A DNA stretch of 64,000 nucleotides, taken from Stieleria magnilauensis. GTDB taxonomy: Bacteria; Planctomycetota; Planctomycetia; Pirellulales; Pirellulaceae. Shown here piece by piece: positions 52,976 to 63,057 of this stretch. The position numbers and the translations under genes are program-made. Positions within the stretch are counted from its first letter, which is position 1. The number at the start of each line of letters is the position of its first letter. The DNA lies in assembly GCA_007753675.1 (NCBI GenBank), contig CP036432.1, forward strand, positions 470,394 through 534,393, read 5' to 3'. Below the pieces are notes generated by a model. The model saw only the letters and a program-made list of their open reading frames with translations, searched no databases and was not told where the DNA came from.

Positions 52976-53883
52976 CTATTCCGCTTTGCCTTCGGCGATC
53001 CGCAGGGCTTCGACCAGTTGTTGGATTTGTTCGACGGACAATTCTTCCGCACGCGCGGTCTCGCCGTGCCCGAGTGACTGCAGGACCTCGTCGACTTGGG
53101 ACTTGTCCAGCCGGTTCTTCATCGCGCTGATGACGTTGCTGCGCAAGAACTTTCGTCGGTGGAAGAACAGCGCGCGGACCGTCTGGTGGAAATAGTCCAG
53201 GTCGGCGATGGCGTCGCGTTTCTGCCGATCCAAATCCAATCGGATCACCGCGGAGTCGACTTTGGGGCGGGGCCAAAACACTTTGGGGCCGAGGATGCGT
53301 ACGATTTCGGCGTGACACATCGACTGAATCCAAATGCTCAGTGCGCCGTAGTCCTTGGTCCCGGGCGTGGCGACGATCCGCTCGGCCAGTTCTTTTTGGA
53401 TCGTCACGACCATCGCGTCGGGCGGCGGCGTCTGATGCAGCAGATTAGAAATGATCGGTGTGGCAACGTTGTAGGGCAGGTTGGCGACCAACAAGAACCG
53501 CGCGTCCTGGCCGATGCGTTGCATGGCATCGACGACCAAGCCTTTCAAATCATCGCGTAGGGAATTCTTATTTCGCAGCGCGTCGCCTTGGAGCAGTTTC
53601 ACGTTCGGCCGCCCGGCCAATTCTTCGCTGGCCAGTTGGTGCAGATTCATGTCAATCTCGATCGACAACACAGCACCGGCAGCATCGGAGAGTCGCGACG
53701 TGAGTGATCCGACCCCGGTTCCGACTTCTAAGACGACGTCGGTTTTTCGCAGCTCGGCCGAGTTGGCGATCAGGTCGACCAGGTTCAGGTCGATCAAAAA
53801 GTTCTGGCCGTACTTGGAAACGGGCCGTAACCCGGCTTCGGCGAGTCGTTTGGACAGGTAGCTGGCTGTTTGACGTGGTTGAT

Positions 53884-53887
<4 letters not shown>
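52976..53887 (-). CDS. rsmA: 16S rRNA dimethyladenosine transferase
   Basis: KsgA/RsmA dimethylates two adjacent adenosines near the 3' end of 16S rRNA. Signatures: [20 protein letters not shown] at about residues 23-42, [15 protein letters not shown] (SAM motif I) at about 52-66, [26 protein letters not shown] and [17 protein letters not shown] (the N-L-P-Y catalytic motif). Length 303 is a little longer than the E. coli enzyme. It overlaps the riboflavin synthase gene by 4 bp, so the two are likely co-translated. The C terminus is helical and rich in Glu. Confidence 0.96.
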
Positions 53888-55961
<2,074 letters not shown>

Positions 55962-55971
55962 AAAAGAATGT

Positions 55972-55998
55972 CAGCGTGAAGCGTCAGCGACCGGCGCG
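55972..55998 (-). repeat. Third copy of the 27-bp dispersed repeat, inverted
   Basis: The reverse complement matches the two copies near 52.9 kb except for one internal base (CTTCACGCTG instead of CTTCCCGCTG). It lies 11 bp after the enolase stop, again between convergent genes. Confidence 0.75.
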
Positions 55999-56076
55999 TG
56001 GGGTGTTTTGGCACACACGCGCCACTGGCCGACGCGCTCAGGGCCACCTCGTTTGACACCAATCGATGTGTTTTTT

Positions 56077-56152
56077 TAGCGGTAGGGCGCGAGCCCTCCG
56101 GTACGTCACGATGTTCTTCAACTGAGACCGGACGGCTCGCGCCGTTCCGCTA
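56077..56152. terminator. Long imperfect inverted repeat between convergent genes
   Basis: Arms at 56077-56101 and 56128-56152 are 25 bases each and pair at 22 positions, with a GGCGCGAGCC core and a 26-base loop. A run of seven T lies just before the left arm. On the minus strand this run becomes A-rich DNA, so transcripts from either side meet a strong hairpin. It probably ends transcripts of the enolase gene and of the minus-strand gene that ends 24 bp away. Confidence 0.6.
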
Positions 56153-56175
56153 TCTTGCTTGCGCTGGACCGCGCA

Positions 56176-56838
56176 CTACACGTCCAAGTCGTCCAGCTGG
56201 TCGATCAGACTGTCCAAGTTTTCGTCCGACCGGGGTGACGCAGCGGCGACCGGAGCCGGTTGGCGAGGTGCTGCGGTAACCGGGACCGGACGTGCCGTGG
56301 TTTCCGCGGGCTTGTTCGCAGCGGGTTTAATTGTCGTCGAGCCGCCCGATCCCAGGGCACCGAGCGAAACGGTTTTGACACTCAACGAAGCCCTCAGGCG
56401 ATCCAGCTCCGCGATGATCTTTTGAACGTCGTTGTGTTTGGTCAGATCGAATAGAAACAGACGTCGCGGTGACTGTCCCGGGGCGAACGGTCCGTCGGGA
56501 TCGAGCTGATGCGGACAACGCGATCCATGAAACTCGATCGCCGCGAGCACGTCTAGCATCTCCGGTTCCGATCGCCAATCGAGAACTGCCGAGGGCACCG
56601 TGATGGAGTCCAAGGTCATGCGGTCGGTGGAATCGTCGGCGAGGGAATCGAATCGCCCCACCAGGGTCAAGTCGAGGCCGGCTCGTCCGATCAGGTGACC
56701 GACCAAGGATTCCGCAAGATTGGCAGCCGAGGCGGGCGGGTTTTGGACAAGGATGACGGGCAGTCGCATCGGTGCAGGCCGTTGGGGAGCGGGGGCGGAA
56801 TCGGGAGGGCGTCTGGAGCGGTGCGTCCAACGTGGCAT
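56176..56838 (-). CDS. Hypothetical protein paired with a P-loop ATPase
   Basis: Family not recognised. A 220-residue protein with an ATG start; a second ATG 23 codons on (MRLPVILVQNPPASAANLAE) is equally plausible and would remove a Pro/Arg-rich start. Residues about 24-145 look folded, with alternating hydrophobic strands and helices (AGLDLTLVGRFDSL, then RRLFLFDLTKHNDVQKIIAE). Residues about 165-205 are a Pro/Ala linker, and the end ENLDSLIDQLDDLDV is a short acidic amphipathic helix suited to binding another protein. Same strand, 49 bp downstream of the ATPase gene, so an operon is likely. Confidence 0.6.
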   Translation of the reverse strand: MPRWTHRSRRPPDSAPAPQRPAPMRLPVILVQNPPASAANLAESLVGHLIGRAGLDLTLVGRFDSLADDSTDRMTLDSITVPSAVLDWRSEPEMLDVLAAIEFHGSRCPHQLDPDGPFAPGQSPRRLFLFDLTKHNDVQKIIAELDRLRASLSVKTVSLGALGSGGSTTIKPAANKPAETTARPVPVTAAPRQPAPVAAASPRSDENLDSLIDQLDDLDV

Positions 56839-56887
56839 GCTGGGAGCGATACGGTTGTAGCGTTACCGTCGCAGCGAGTGGTCTACG

Positions 56888-57586
56888 TCAGCTGTGGAAT
56901 TTCAGTTCGTGCGCGTGGGCGTCTTCGACCACATCATACATCTCGAACCAGAGTTCCCTGACATTGGTCGTCGGCGTCAGTCGTCGGTCTTTCAAATGGC
57001 CATCGATCATCTTGCGAAGCTCGTACGGCGAATCGGATAGCAGATCGTCTGCCAGGGAGCGAATCAATTTGGAGTTCGCGCGAGTTTCGTGGAGCACCGT
57101 CCATCCGGGCATGCGATAGTGGCACGTCGCGAGCAAGGTCAGCTTTCGATTCGAGGCTATTCGTGCGACGCGCAGCCTGGACAGGTGTGTCATCTGTTCC
57201 CAGCCATCGACGACCAACAGCCCGTCTTGGGGAAGTTCCATCAGCCCGTCGCGAATTCGCTTGCCGGCACGAAACCGTTCCCCCAAACGTTTCCAAAGGC
57301 TCATCGAGGGATCATTATTGAGCTGATGGAACGCGACCTGGGGAAAGCTCCGTTGAAGCTTGGGCAGAAAGGTATGCAGCAGCGTCGATTTTCCGGTCCC
57401 GTGGGGGCCGACGATCAGCGCACGGCGGGAGCTTTTCAGCTTCGCCAGCAGCGATTCCAGATGCGAGTCCACGTTGTGTGGACTGGTCGCGTTGGCTCCG
57501 TGGGAGAACCGATACACGACCTGTGACGGCGCAATGAACGACGTCGAAAATGGATTCGTGGGCTGGAATTCAAACGACGACTTCAA
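56888..57586 (-). CDS. P-loop ATPase of unknown role
   Basis: A 232-residue ATPase, TTG start with GAGAGAG nearby. Walker A is GPHGTGKST at about residue 60 within RRALIVGPHGTGKSTLLHTF, and Walker B is GLLVVDGWEQM near residue 125, with Asp but a Gly-Trp-Glu after it. There is no AAA+ arginine finger or lid that I can assign. The closest general type is a small AAA/ExeA-like or STAND-type ATPase. Aromatic N terminus (FEFQPTNPFSTSFIAPSQVV). It is the only plausible partner of the hypothetical protein just downstream. Confidence 0.65.
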   Translation of the reverse strand: MKSSFEFQPTNPFSTSFIAPSQVVYRFSHGANATSPHNVDSHLESLLAKLKSSRRALIVGPHGTGKSTLLHTFLPKLQRSFPQVAFHQLNNDPSMSLWKRLGERFRAGKRIRDGLMELPQDGLLVVDGWEQMTHLSRLRVARIASNRKLTLLATCHYRMPGWTVLHETRANSKLIRSLADDLLSDSPYELRKMIDGHLKDRRLTPTTNVRELWFEMYDVVEDAHAHELKFHS

Positions 57587-57991
57587 GGAACGCTCTCTCG
57601 ATCGTTTTCGGGAACAAGCTGATTTGCGGCCATCGGTCGGAAATCACAGAGACCGAACGGCCCCACACACCGATCTCCATCCGGATCAGTATAGCCGAAA
57701 CGCGATGGTGAGCGTCTATGGGCTCAAATCCAATCCCGCTAAGTGAAGCGCCGTTGCCTGAGGTTGTGTCCCGTAGGCCCCACGCTAAACGGTTGATGAT
57801 CGTCTGGCATCAGCCGGTTCGCGCCAGCGTCCGGGCCTTCTTTTTGATGGTCAATGGACCCTACAGGGCTGGAATCAGCAGGCCGCTCGCCAAGGTGTGC
57901 CCTCCCCCCCTTTTCGCTACCCAAGTGGCCTACCCCGCCCAGCCGCCGTCAATTCCCGGATTAAGCTTGACCTTGTCTTTTGCTACAGCCT
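57587..57991. other. 405-bp divergent gap with no recognised gene
   Basis: No coding frame is convincing. A TTGACC hexamer at 57967-57972 lies about 18 bases before TATGGA at 57991-57996. If these formed a promoter the transcript would begin at or near the second in-frame ATG of the next gene. This is weak. The segment around 57750-57850 is GC-rich and repeat-like (GTAGGCCCCACGCTAAACGG), similar in style to planctomycete intergenic repeats, but no second copy lies in this window. Confidence 0.3.
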
Positions 57992-59830
57992 ATGGAAGGG
58001 TCGATGGACTCGACCCCGACAATTCCGGTACAGCGTCCCAGTCGATGGGACGAACCGCTCGACGCATCCATGACGGATGCCGATGTCGCATGGCTGCGCA
58101 CGCGCGGCCCCTTCAATCAGATGGATCAATCCGCGTTTCCCCGTGCGACACCGCTGTCGGGAATCTTGCGCTACGATTGCCGGCTACATCGCGTCGAGCC
58201 CGGCGAGGTGATCGTCCGCGAAGGCGATTACGGAAACAGTGCATTTTTGCTGATCACCGGCAACGTGCGGGTGCTGGTCGATTCGTTGACCGATCAGCAA
58301 CTCGGTCGCCAACCGACTCGCTCGATCGGCTGGGGCGAAGCCTTGTCGCGGTTCTTGCGACGTTCGCGCCACCCGGAAACGCGAACCCCTGAGCAGGTCA
58401 GCATCAATGCCGCTGCGGGCGGCCACCAGGCGATTCGCCAGGTCGATGATCGCCCCGCAATCTTCTTGCAGGACATCGAGGGCGTGCTGCGGCGACACGA
58501 GAGTGTTTCGCTGGGGCCTGGGGAGTTGTTCGGTGAAGTGGCGGCGATGTATCGCTCGCCACGAACGGCCACCGTGATCGCCGAAACCGAAGCGGCGTTG
58601 GTCGAGATCCGTTGGCAGGGATTGCGCATCCTGCGTCGCGATCGACGTTTCGCCGACACCTTGGAACAGCATTATCGCCGGCATTGGTTGCCCATCCACC
58701 TTCGTGAAATCCCATTGTTGCGTTACCTGCCGGAAGAAAACATGCAACGGGTGATCGAGGCGACGGAGCTTCGGTCGTACGGCCGGATGGAATGGAACGC
58801 CGATTACAAGAAGACCCGTAAGCTGCATCCGGCAGACCAAATTGCAGCGGAACCCTTGGTCGTCGATCAAGGGCAACTGCCGACCGAGTTGATTGTGGTG
58901 CGGAGCGGTTTCGGGCGGATGTGCGTGCGTCACGGTGCGGCGCATCGAACCGTCGCCTATCTAGGCAAGGGCCACTTATTCGGAATCGATGAGATCGCCT
59001 ACAACGCAATGCGTCCCGAATCGATGCGTCCGATCCATTACCAACACTCGCTGCGCGCCGTCGGTTTCTTGGACGCACTTTCGATCCCAATCGAAGTGTT
59101 TGCGGCGGAGGTGTTGCCGCATATCCGCAAATCCGAGTTGCCCGAGAGCGCCCGGTCGCTGCAGAAATCCTTCACCGAAAAACGATCGGATCGGCGTCGC
59201 GTTCGCAGCGACCAGCGGAGCGAAGCGGCGGATCGTTTTTCGCCAGATCCGACGCAAGACATTGAGCACGCTGCCGGTGTCAGTTTCGAGTCGACGAGCT
59301 TGTTGGAGTTTATCGTTCAGCATCGTTTGAACAACGGTCGCGAAGCAATGGTGATTGATTTGCATCGCTGCACCCGCTGTGACGATTGTGTCAAAGCCTG
59401 CGCGGACGTCCACGACGGCAATCCGCGATTCGTGCGACAGGGGATCGTTCACGATCGTTTGCAGTTCGTTCAAGCCTGCATGCATTGCAGTGATCCGGTT
59501 TGCATGATCGGCTGTCCGACCGGAGCGATCACGCGTGATCAGACGACGGGCGTGGTTTCCATCCACGATCCGATCTGCGTCGGTTGCGGGGTTTGCGCTG
59601 CAGCATGCCCCTACGAGAACATCGCGATGGCGGAGGTCGTCGATCGCAAGGGGCGACCCTACGTCGATGAGAAAAGCGGTAACGCGATTCGCAAAGCGGC
59701 CAAATGCGATCAGTGCAGTGGGCTGCCGTCGGGACCGGCGTGCGCGGCCGCCTGCCCGCACGATGCGCTCGTCCGAATCGACTTAAGCGAATCGCCACCG
59801 CTTTCTGATTGGCTGGAAAAACGGAGCTAG
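57992..59830 (+). CDS. Cyclic-nucleotide-binding protein fused to a four-cluster ferredoxin
   Basis: A 612-residue soluble fusion. Two CAP_ED-like domains come first, at about residues 45-225 and 235-395. The first has REGDYGNSAFLLITGNVRVL and the phosphate-binding-cassette pattern GELFGEVAAMYRSPRTATVI; the second is less canonical. The C-terminal 170 residues are a polyferredoxin with four Cys sets: CTRCDDCVKAC, CMHCSDPVCMIGC, CVGCGVCAAAC and CDQCSGLPSGPACAAAC. This four-cluster pattern is that of CISM beta subunits such as NrfC and DmsB. It would pass electrons between a membrane quinone or cytochrome unit and a catalytic partner, with the cNMP domains as a switch. First gene of a three-gene unit. 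Confidence 0.85.
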   Translation: MEGSMDSTPTIPVQRPSRWDEPLDASMTDADVAWLRTRGPFNQMDQSAFPRATPLSGILRYDCRLHRVEPGEVIVREGDYGNSAFLLITGNVRVLVDSLTDQQLGRQPTRSIGWGEALSRFLRRSRHPETRTPEQVSINAAAGGHQAIRQVDDRPAIFLQDIEGVLRRHESVSLGPGELFGEVAAMYRSPRTATVIAETEAALVEIRWQGLRILRRDRRFADTLEQHYRRHWLPIHLREIPLLRYLPEENMQRVIEATELRSYGRMEWNADYKKTRKLHPADQIAAEPLVVDQGQLPTELIVVRSGFGRMCVRHGAAHRTVAYLGKGHLFGIDEIAYNAMRPESMRPIHYQHSLRAVGFLDALSIPIEVFAAEVLPHIRKSELPESARSLQKSFTEKRSDRRRVRSDQRSEAADRFSPDPTQDIEHAAGVSFESTSLLEFIVQHRLNNGREAMVIDLHRCTRCDDCVKACADVHDGNPRFVRQGIVHDRLQFVQACMHCSDPVCMIGCPTGAITRDQTTGVVSIHDPICVGCGVCAAACPYENIAMAEVVDRKGRPYVDEKSGNAIRKAAKCDQCSGLPSGPACAAACPHDALVRIDLSESPPLSDWLEKRS

Positions 59831-60052
59831 TGCTTTGTCAACTCTCAAACTCAAGGGATTCAGCAGCCGTTGGTGTCCAGCCGTTAGGCGTTCCCATTCG
59901 CTGCGGAGCAGCGACACCGGGCGGCGAAAGCCTGCACACCAACACGCATGCCCGTACCATTCATGTTTGACCCCTTTGCCGCTCGTTAGAGCGATGGTGG
60001 GCAACCTCAACATGGGTCGTAGTGATTCGTGGACGCCAGGAGAGTTGCAAGC

Positions 60053-60883
60053 GTGAATCGTTCGCAGGGTCCCCGTTTGAGAACACGTCGCCTCGTCGCT
60101 TTGTCGGTGACGCTGGTCGTGATCGCGATCTTTTGGGGAATCACCCGCTGGGAAACATCACGTCTGGGGATGCCGGCCTTCTTCACCGGTTTCACCCTGT
60201 TGGCGGGACTGTTCCTGTTGATGCTGCTGGGCGTGCGTCGTCGTTTGCCGTTTTGGCCTCTGGGCAGCGTCAGCACCTGGACGCAGATCCATCTTTACGT
60301 GGGGATTTTCACGACCGCAATCTATGTGCTTCACGTTCCGGCGCTGATCGCCGGTGGAGTCCTGGAGGGTTGTTTGTCGATCATCTTCCTGATGGTCACC
60401 GCGAGCGGTTTTTATGGGATCTATGCCAGTCGCACGCTGCCGAAAAAACTCACGGCGGTCGAAGGCCAACATCGTTTCGATCGCATCGATTGGGTGCGGA
60501 ATCAAATCGCCGCCGCAGCCGACAAGGCCTGCCGCCAAATCAGCGAAACGTCGGCCAAGCAGGTGCTGGAAACGTTCTACCAACAGGCTTTGTCACCGTT
60601 TTTTGTCAGCCGTCCGACACTCGCCTACGTGATCGCGCCCAACGGAAATCGCCGCCGCAGGTTACTCGGTGACCTGAAAGAATTGGATCGCTATCTGGAG
60701 GAGGACGGGCGACGCGTTGCGGGGCAGTTGGCGGCATTGGTGCGTCGCCGCGACGATCTGGATTATCAATTTGCCCTGCAGCTGCGACTGCGTTGTTGGG
60801 TGGTGTTTCATTCGCTCCTGTCGCTGGTGTTGTTGGCTGTGTCGCTGATTCACATGGTGATCGTGTTGCGGCTGGTGGGTTGA
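60053..60883 (+). CDS. Membrane protein with di-haem cytochrome b-like His pairs
   Basis: A 276-residue membrane protein. The GTG is chosen because AGGAGA lies about nine bases upstream; an earlier GTG is possible. Five hydrophobic helices are predicted. H80 and H94 lie in one helix (IHLYVGIFTTAIYVLHVP) and H253 and H267 in another (FHSLLSLVLLAVSLIHMVI). Both pairs are 14 residues apart, the spacing used to hold two stacked b haems in cytochrome b and related quinol-oxidising subunits. A large, charged cytoplasmic or periplasmic loop (about 130-245) separates them. I do not recognise a family name. Neighbours supply iron-sulphur and c-type haem partners. Confidence 0.7.
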   Translation: MNRSQGPRLRTRRLVALSVTLVVIAIFWGITRWETSRLGMPAFFTGFTLLAGLFLLMLLGVRRRLPFWPLGSVSTWTQIHLYVGIFTTAIYVLHVPALIAGGVLEGCLSIIFLMVTASGFYGIYASRTLPKKLTAVEGQHRFDRIDWVRNQIAAAADKACRQISETSAKQVLETFYQQALSPFFVSRPTLAYVIAPNGNRRRRLLGDLKELDRYLEEDGRRVAGQLAALVRRRDDLDYQFALQLRLRCWVVFHSLLSLVLLAVSLIHMVIVLRLVG

Positions 60884-60904
60884 GGACGAGGCGCAAAGCA
60901 AGTC

Positions 60905-62941
60905 ATGCGAAGAGACAATCTTGAAATCCCGCAACCGCCCATCAACGATCGCCCCGGCGATTCGTGGATGCCGGCCGTCGACGGGGCTGGATCGGACGGC
61001 GCCGCCCGCGTTCGCACCTGGTCGGGGCGACGCCGTCGCTGGACCATCGTTTTCTTCACGTGCGTTTTGCTGGGTGCGCTGGCAACGTTGGCGATGATGC
61101 CCGCGGAGCAATTGTTCAAGCCAGGGGAATTGTCGACACCGCACGCCCAGATTCTGGCGGGTTCCGTTTCCGGCGAAAAGTGCGCCGCGTGTCATCATCA
61201 AGCTGCGTTTTCATTGGCTGCGTGGTTTCATTCGGCAAGTGATTCGCATGCCGCTGATTCGCATGCCGCTGATTCGCATGCCGCTGTGACGCAGTCGGAT
61301 CTGTGTATGGATTGCCATCACCGTACGATCAACGCGAACCTGGCTCTCGCGGCACACAATCTGCCGGTTTCGGTTCGCGATCAGATGACCGAGACGATTC
61401 GGCTGGCTTCCAAGCGTTCTGACGCCGCCAGCACCGGCTTGTTGCCTCGATGGATCCCCGATGCCGCCGTTGACCAAAACGATGTCGCTTGTCGAGCCTG
61501 CCATCAAGAGCACCATGGCGCCGAGGCAGACTTGTTGTCGCTGTCAAACAACCAATGCCAAACCTGTCACAGCGAACGCTTCGGGGCGTTTGCCGATTCA
61601 CATCCGGATTGGGAGGGTTGGCCGTATGGCCGTGGCGGAGAACTCTCGTTCAATCATGCCACTCACCAGCAGACACATTTCCCGTCGTGGAAGTCGGGGG
61701 CGGAAACGTTCGACTGCTTGATCTGCCATCCCGCGGGACCGACGGGTGAACTGGTTCGCGTGGCAAGCTACGAAACCAGCTGCCAAACGTGTCACGATGA
61801 AGCGATGAACGTGCGGGCAGGAAAGGGCATCGATTTTGTTGCTCTGCCATCCTTGCCGCGAAACGCCTTGAACAACGTCAGCGGTTGGCCGGAGGGCGCG
61901 ACCGGGTTCGCCGACGGAGTGATCTCGCCGCTTGCCGAGTTGATGTTGCGCGCCGATCCGGCGGTGACCAAAATCGTGCGTAGTGTCCCGGGGGGCGATG
62001 TCAGTCGCTTGTCGATCGAAGACCCGCAAACCGATGAGACGCTTGCGCGTCTGGCGAACGGTTATCAAAGGTTGATTGACGACGTCGGCAGACGGGGCCA
62101 ATCGGCGATCCAAGAGCGGCTGTTGCAATTGGGGATTTCTCCCGGTCCCTTCCAACCCGTTCTGCGTTCTCTGTCGCCGCAGTTGATCGAGTCGGCCGGC
62201 CAGAAATGGTTCGCGCAGACCGACTTGACCGGTACACAAAGTGCCACGATCACACGACCGCGACCAAAGATTCGATTGGTCATCGCGGACGATGATGACT
62301 TGTTGGGAGCCGAGCTATTGGGATCAAGCCTGCTGGGCGAGCCGGGCGATGAAGACGCATTGTTGGACGATCCGCTGCTGGAGGATCCGCTTCAGCAGGA
62401 TCCATTGGCCGGTTCAAACGAACGCTCGTCAACGGTCGTTTCCGCTGTGCCACCATCCGACCTGGTGCAAGTCGGCGGCTGGTATCGCAATGATCAACGA
62501 TTTGCGATCAGCTATCGAGGCAACGGGCACGGCGATCCCGTGATGGTCGGCATGATCGAAACGTTTGCGCAGTTAGCCGAACACGATCCGCTGAAGCAGC
62601 GTTTCTTCGACGGACCCTTTGTCGCCGCGTGTGTATCCTGCCATCCCGGTGCGACCGCGATTCCCGCTTCTTGGCGGGCGAAACGTTTAGTGGGACAACG
62701 CAGCGAGTTCACCAAGTTTTCGCATCGCCCCCATCTGAGTGTCTCCGCGCTCGGTGATTGCAGTCACTGTCACCAAGTTCGTGATCGACAGACGATGCCG
62801 GACCATGAATTCGTCTTTGCCGGGTCGGAGTTCAAAGCGTTGGAGCGTGAATCTTGCGCGGCGTGCCATCACGCCAACGCTGCCGGTGAGGATTGCACCC
62901 AGTGTCACCGCTACCACATCAGCGATGGCGGTCTTCGATAG
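60905..62941 (+). CDS. Membrane-anchored decahaem cytochrome c
   Basis: A 678-residue protein with a single N-terminal membrane anchor (about residues 47-65) and ten CxxCH haem-attachment motifs: CAACH, CMDCH, CRACH, CQTCH, CLICH, CQTCH, CVSCH, CSHCH, CAACH and CTQCH. Six occur in the first 300 residues and four in the last 110. Between them lies a haem-free insert, including a very acidic Leu-rich stretch (DDDDLLGAELLGSSLLGE) and later LLDDPLLEDPLQQDPL. Many extra His residues could be distal ligands. It would be exported by Sec and receive haem in the periplasm, and fits an electron carrier for the upstream membrane and iron-sulphur proteins. Confidence 0.93.
   Translation: MRRDNLEIPQPPINDRPGDSWMPAVDGAGSDGAARVRTWSGRRRRWTIVFFTCVLLGALATLAMMPAEQLFKPGELSTPHAQILAGSVSGEKCAACHHQAAFSLAAWFHSASDSHAADSHAADSHAAVTQSDLCMDCHHRTINANLALAAHNLPVSVRDQMTETIRLASKRSDAASTGLLPRWIPDAAVDQNDVACRACHQEHHGAEADLLSLSNNQCQTCHSERFGAFADSHPDWEGWPYGRGGELSFNHATHQQTHFPSWKSGAETFDCLICHPAGPTGELVRVASYETSCQTCHDEAMNVRAGKGIDFVALPSLPRNALNNVSGWPEGATGFADGVISPLAELMLRADPAVTKIVRSVPGGDVSRLSIEDPQTDETLARLANGYQRLIDDVGRRGQSAIQERLLQLGISPGPFQPVLRSLSPQLIESAGQKWFAQTDLTGTQSATITRPRPKIRLVIADDDDLLGAELLGSSLLGEPGDEDALLDDPLLEDPLQQDPLAGSNERSSTVVSAVPPSDLVQVGGWYRNDQRFAISYRGNGHGDPVMVGMIETFAQLAEHDPLKQRFFDGPFVAACVSCHPGATAIPASWRAKRLVGQRSEFTKFSHRPHLSVSALGDCSHCHQVRDRQTMPDHEFVFAGSEFKALERESCAACHHANAAGEDCTQCHRYHISDGGLR
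61241..61285 (+). repeat. Three exact 15-bp tandem repeats inside the cytochrome gene
   Basis: GATTCGCATGCCGCT is repeated three times and encodes three DSHAA units between the first and second haem motifs. The copies are identical at DNA level, so the repeat is probably recent and may vary between strains. Extra His residues could affect haem ligation. Confidence 0.85.
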
Positions 62942-63025
62942 TGGCGTAAGCTTCCAGCTTGCGCGTTCGGCTGCGACCATCCATCCCATCCGGGATAGAT
63001 GAAGATGGGGCGGTCACAGCACGTC

Positions 63026-63057
63026 TTAACGCGAGGCCCGGTTAACGCGAGGCCCGG
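63026..63057. repeat. 16-bp tandem duplication at a gene end
   Basis: TTAACGCGAGGCCCGG occurs twice in direct succession. The right copy encodes the last residues and stop codon of the minus-strand Pro/Cys-rich gene; the left copy lies just after it. This looks like a small recent duplication with no effect on the protein. Confidence 0.8.

Noticed and set aside
57700-57750. T-arm-like string GGGCTCAAATCCAATCCC suggestive of a tRNA end
   Set aside because: No matching acceptor stem, D-arm or anticodon arm can be drawn from the upstream sequence.
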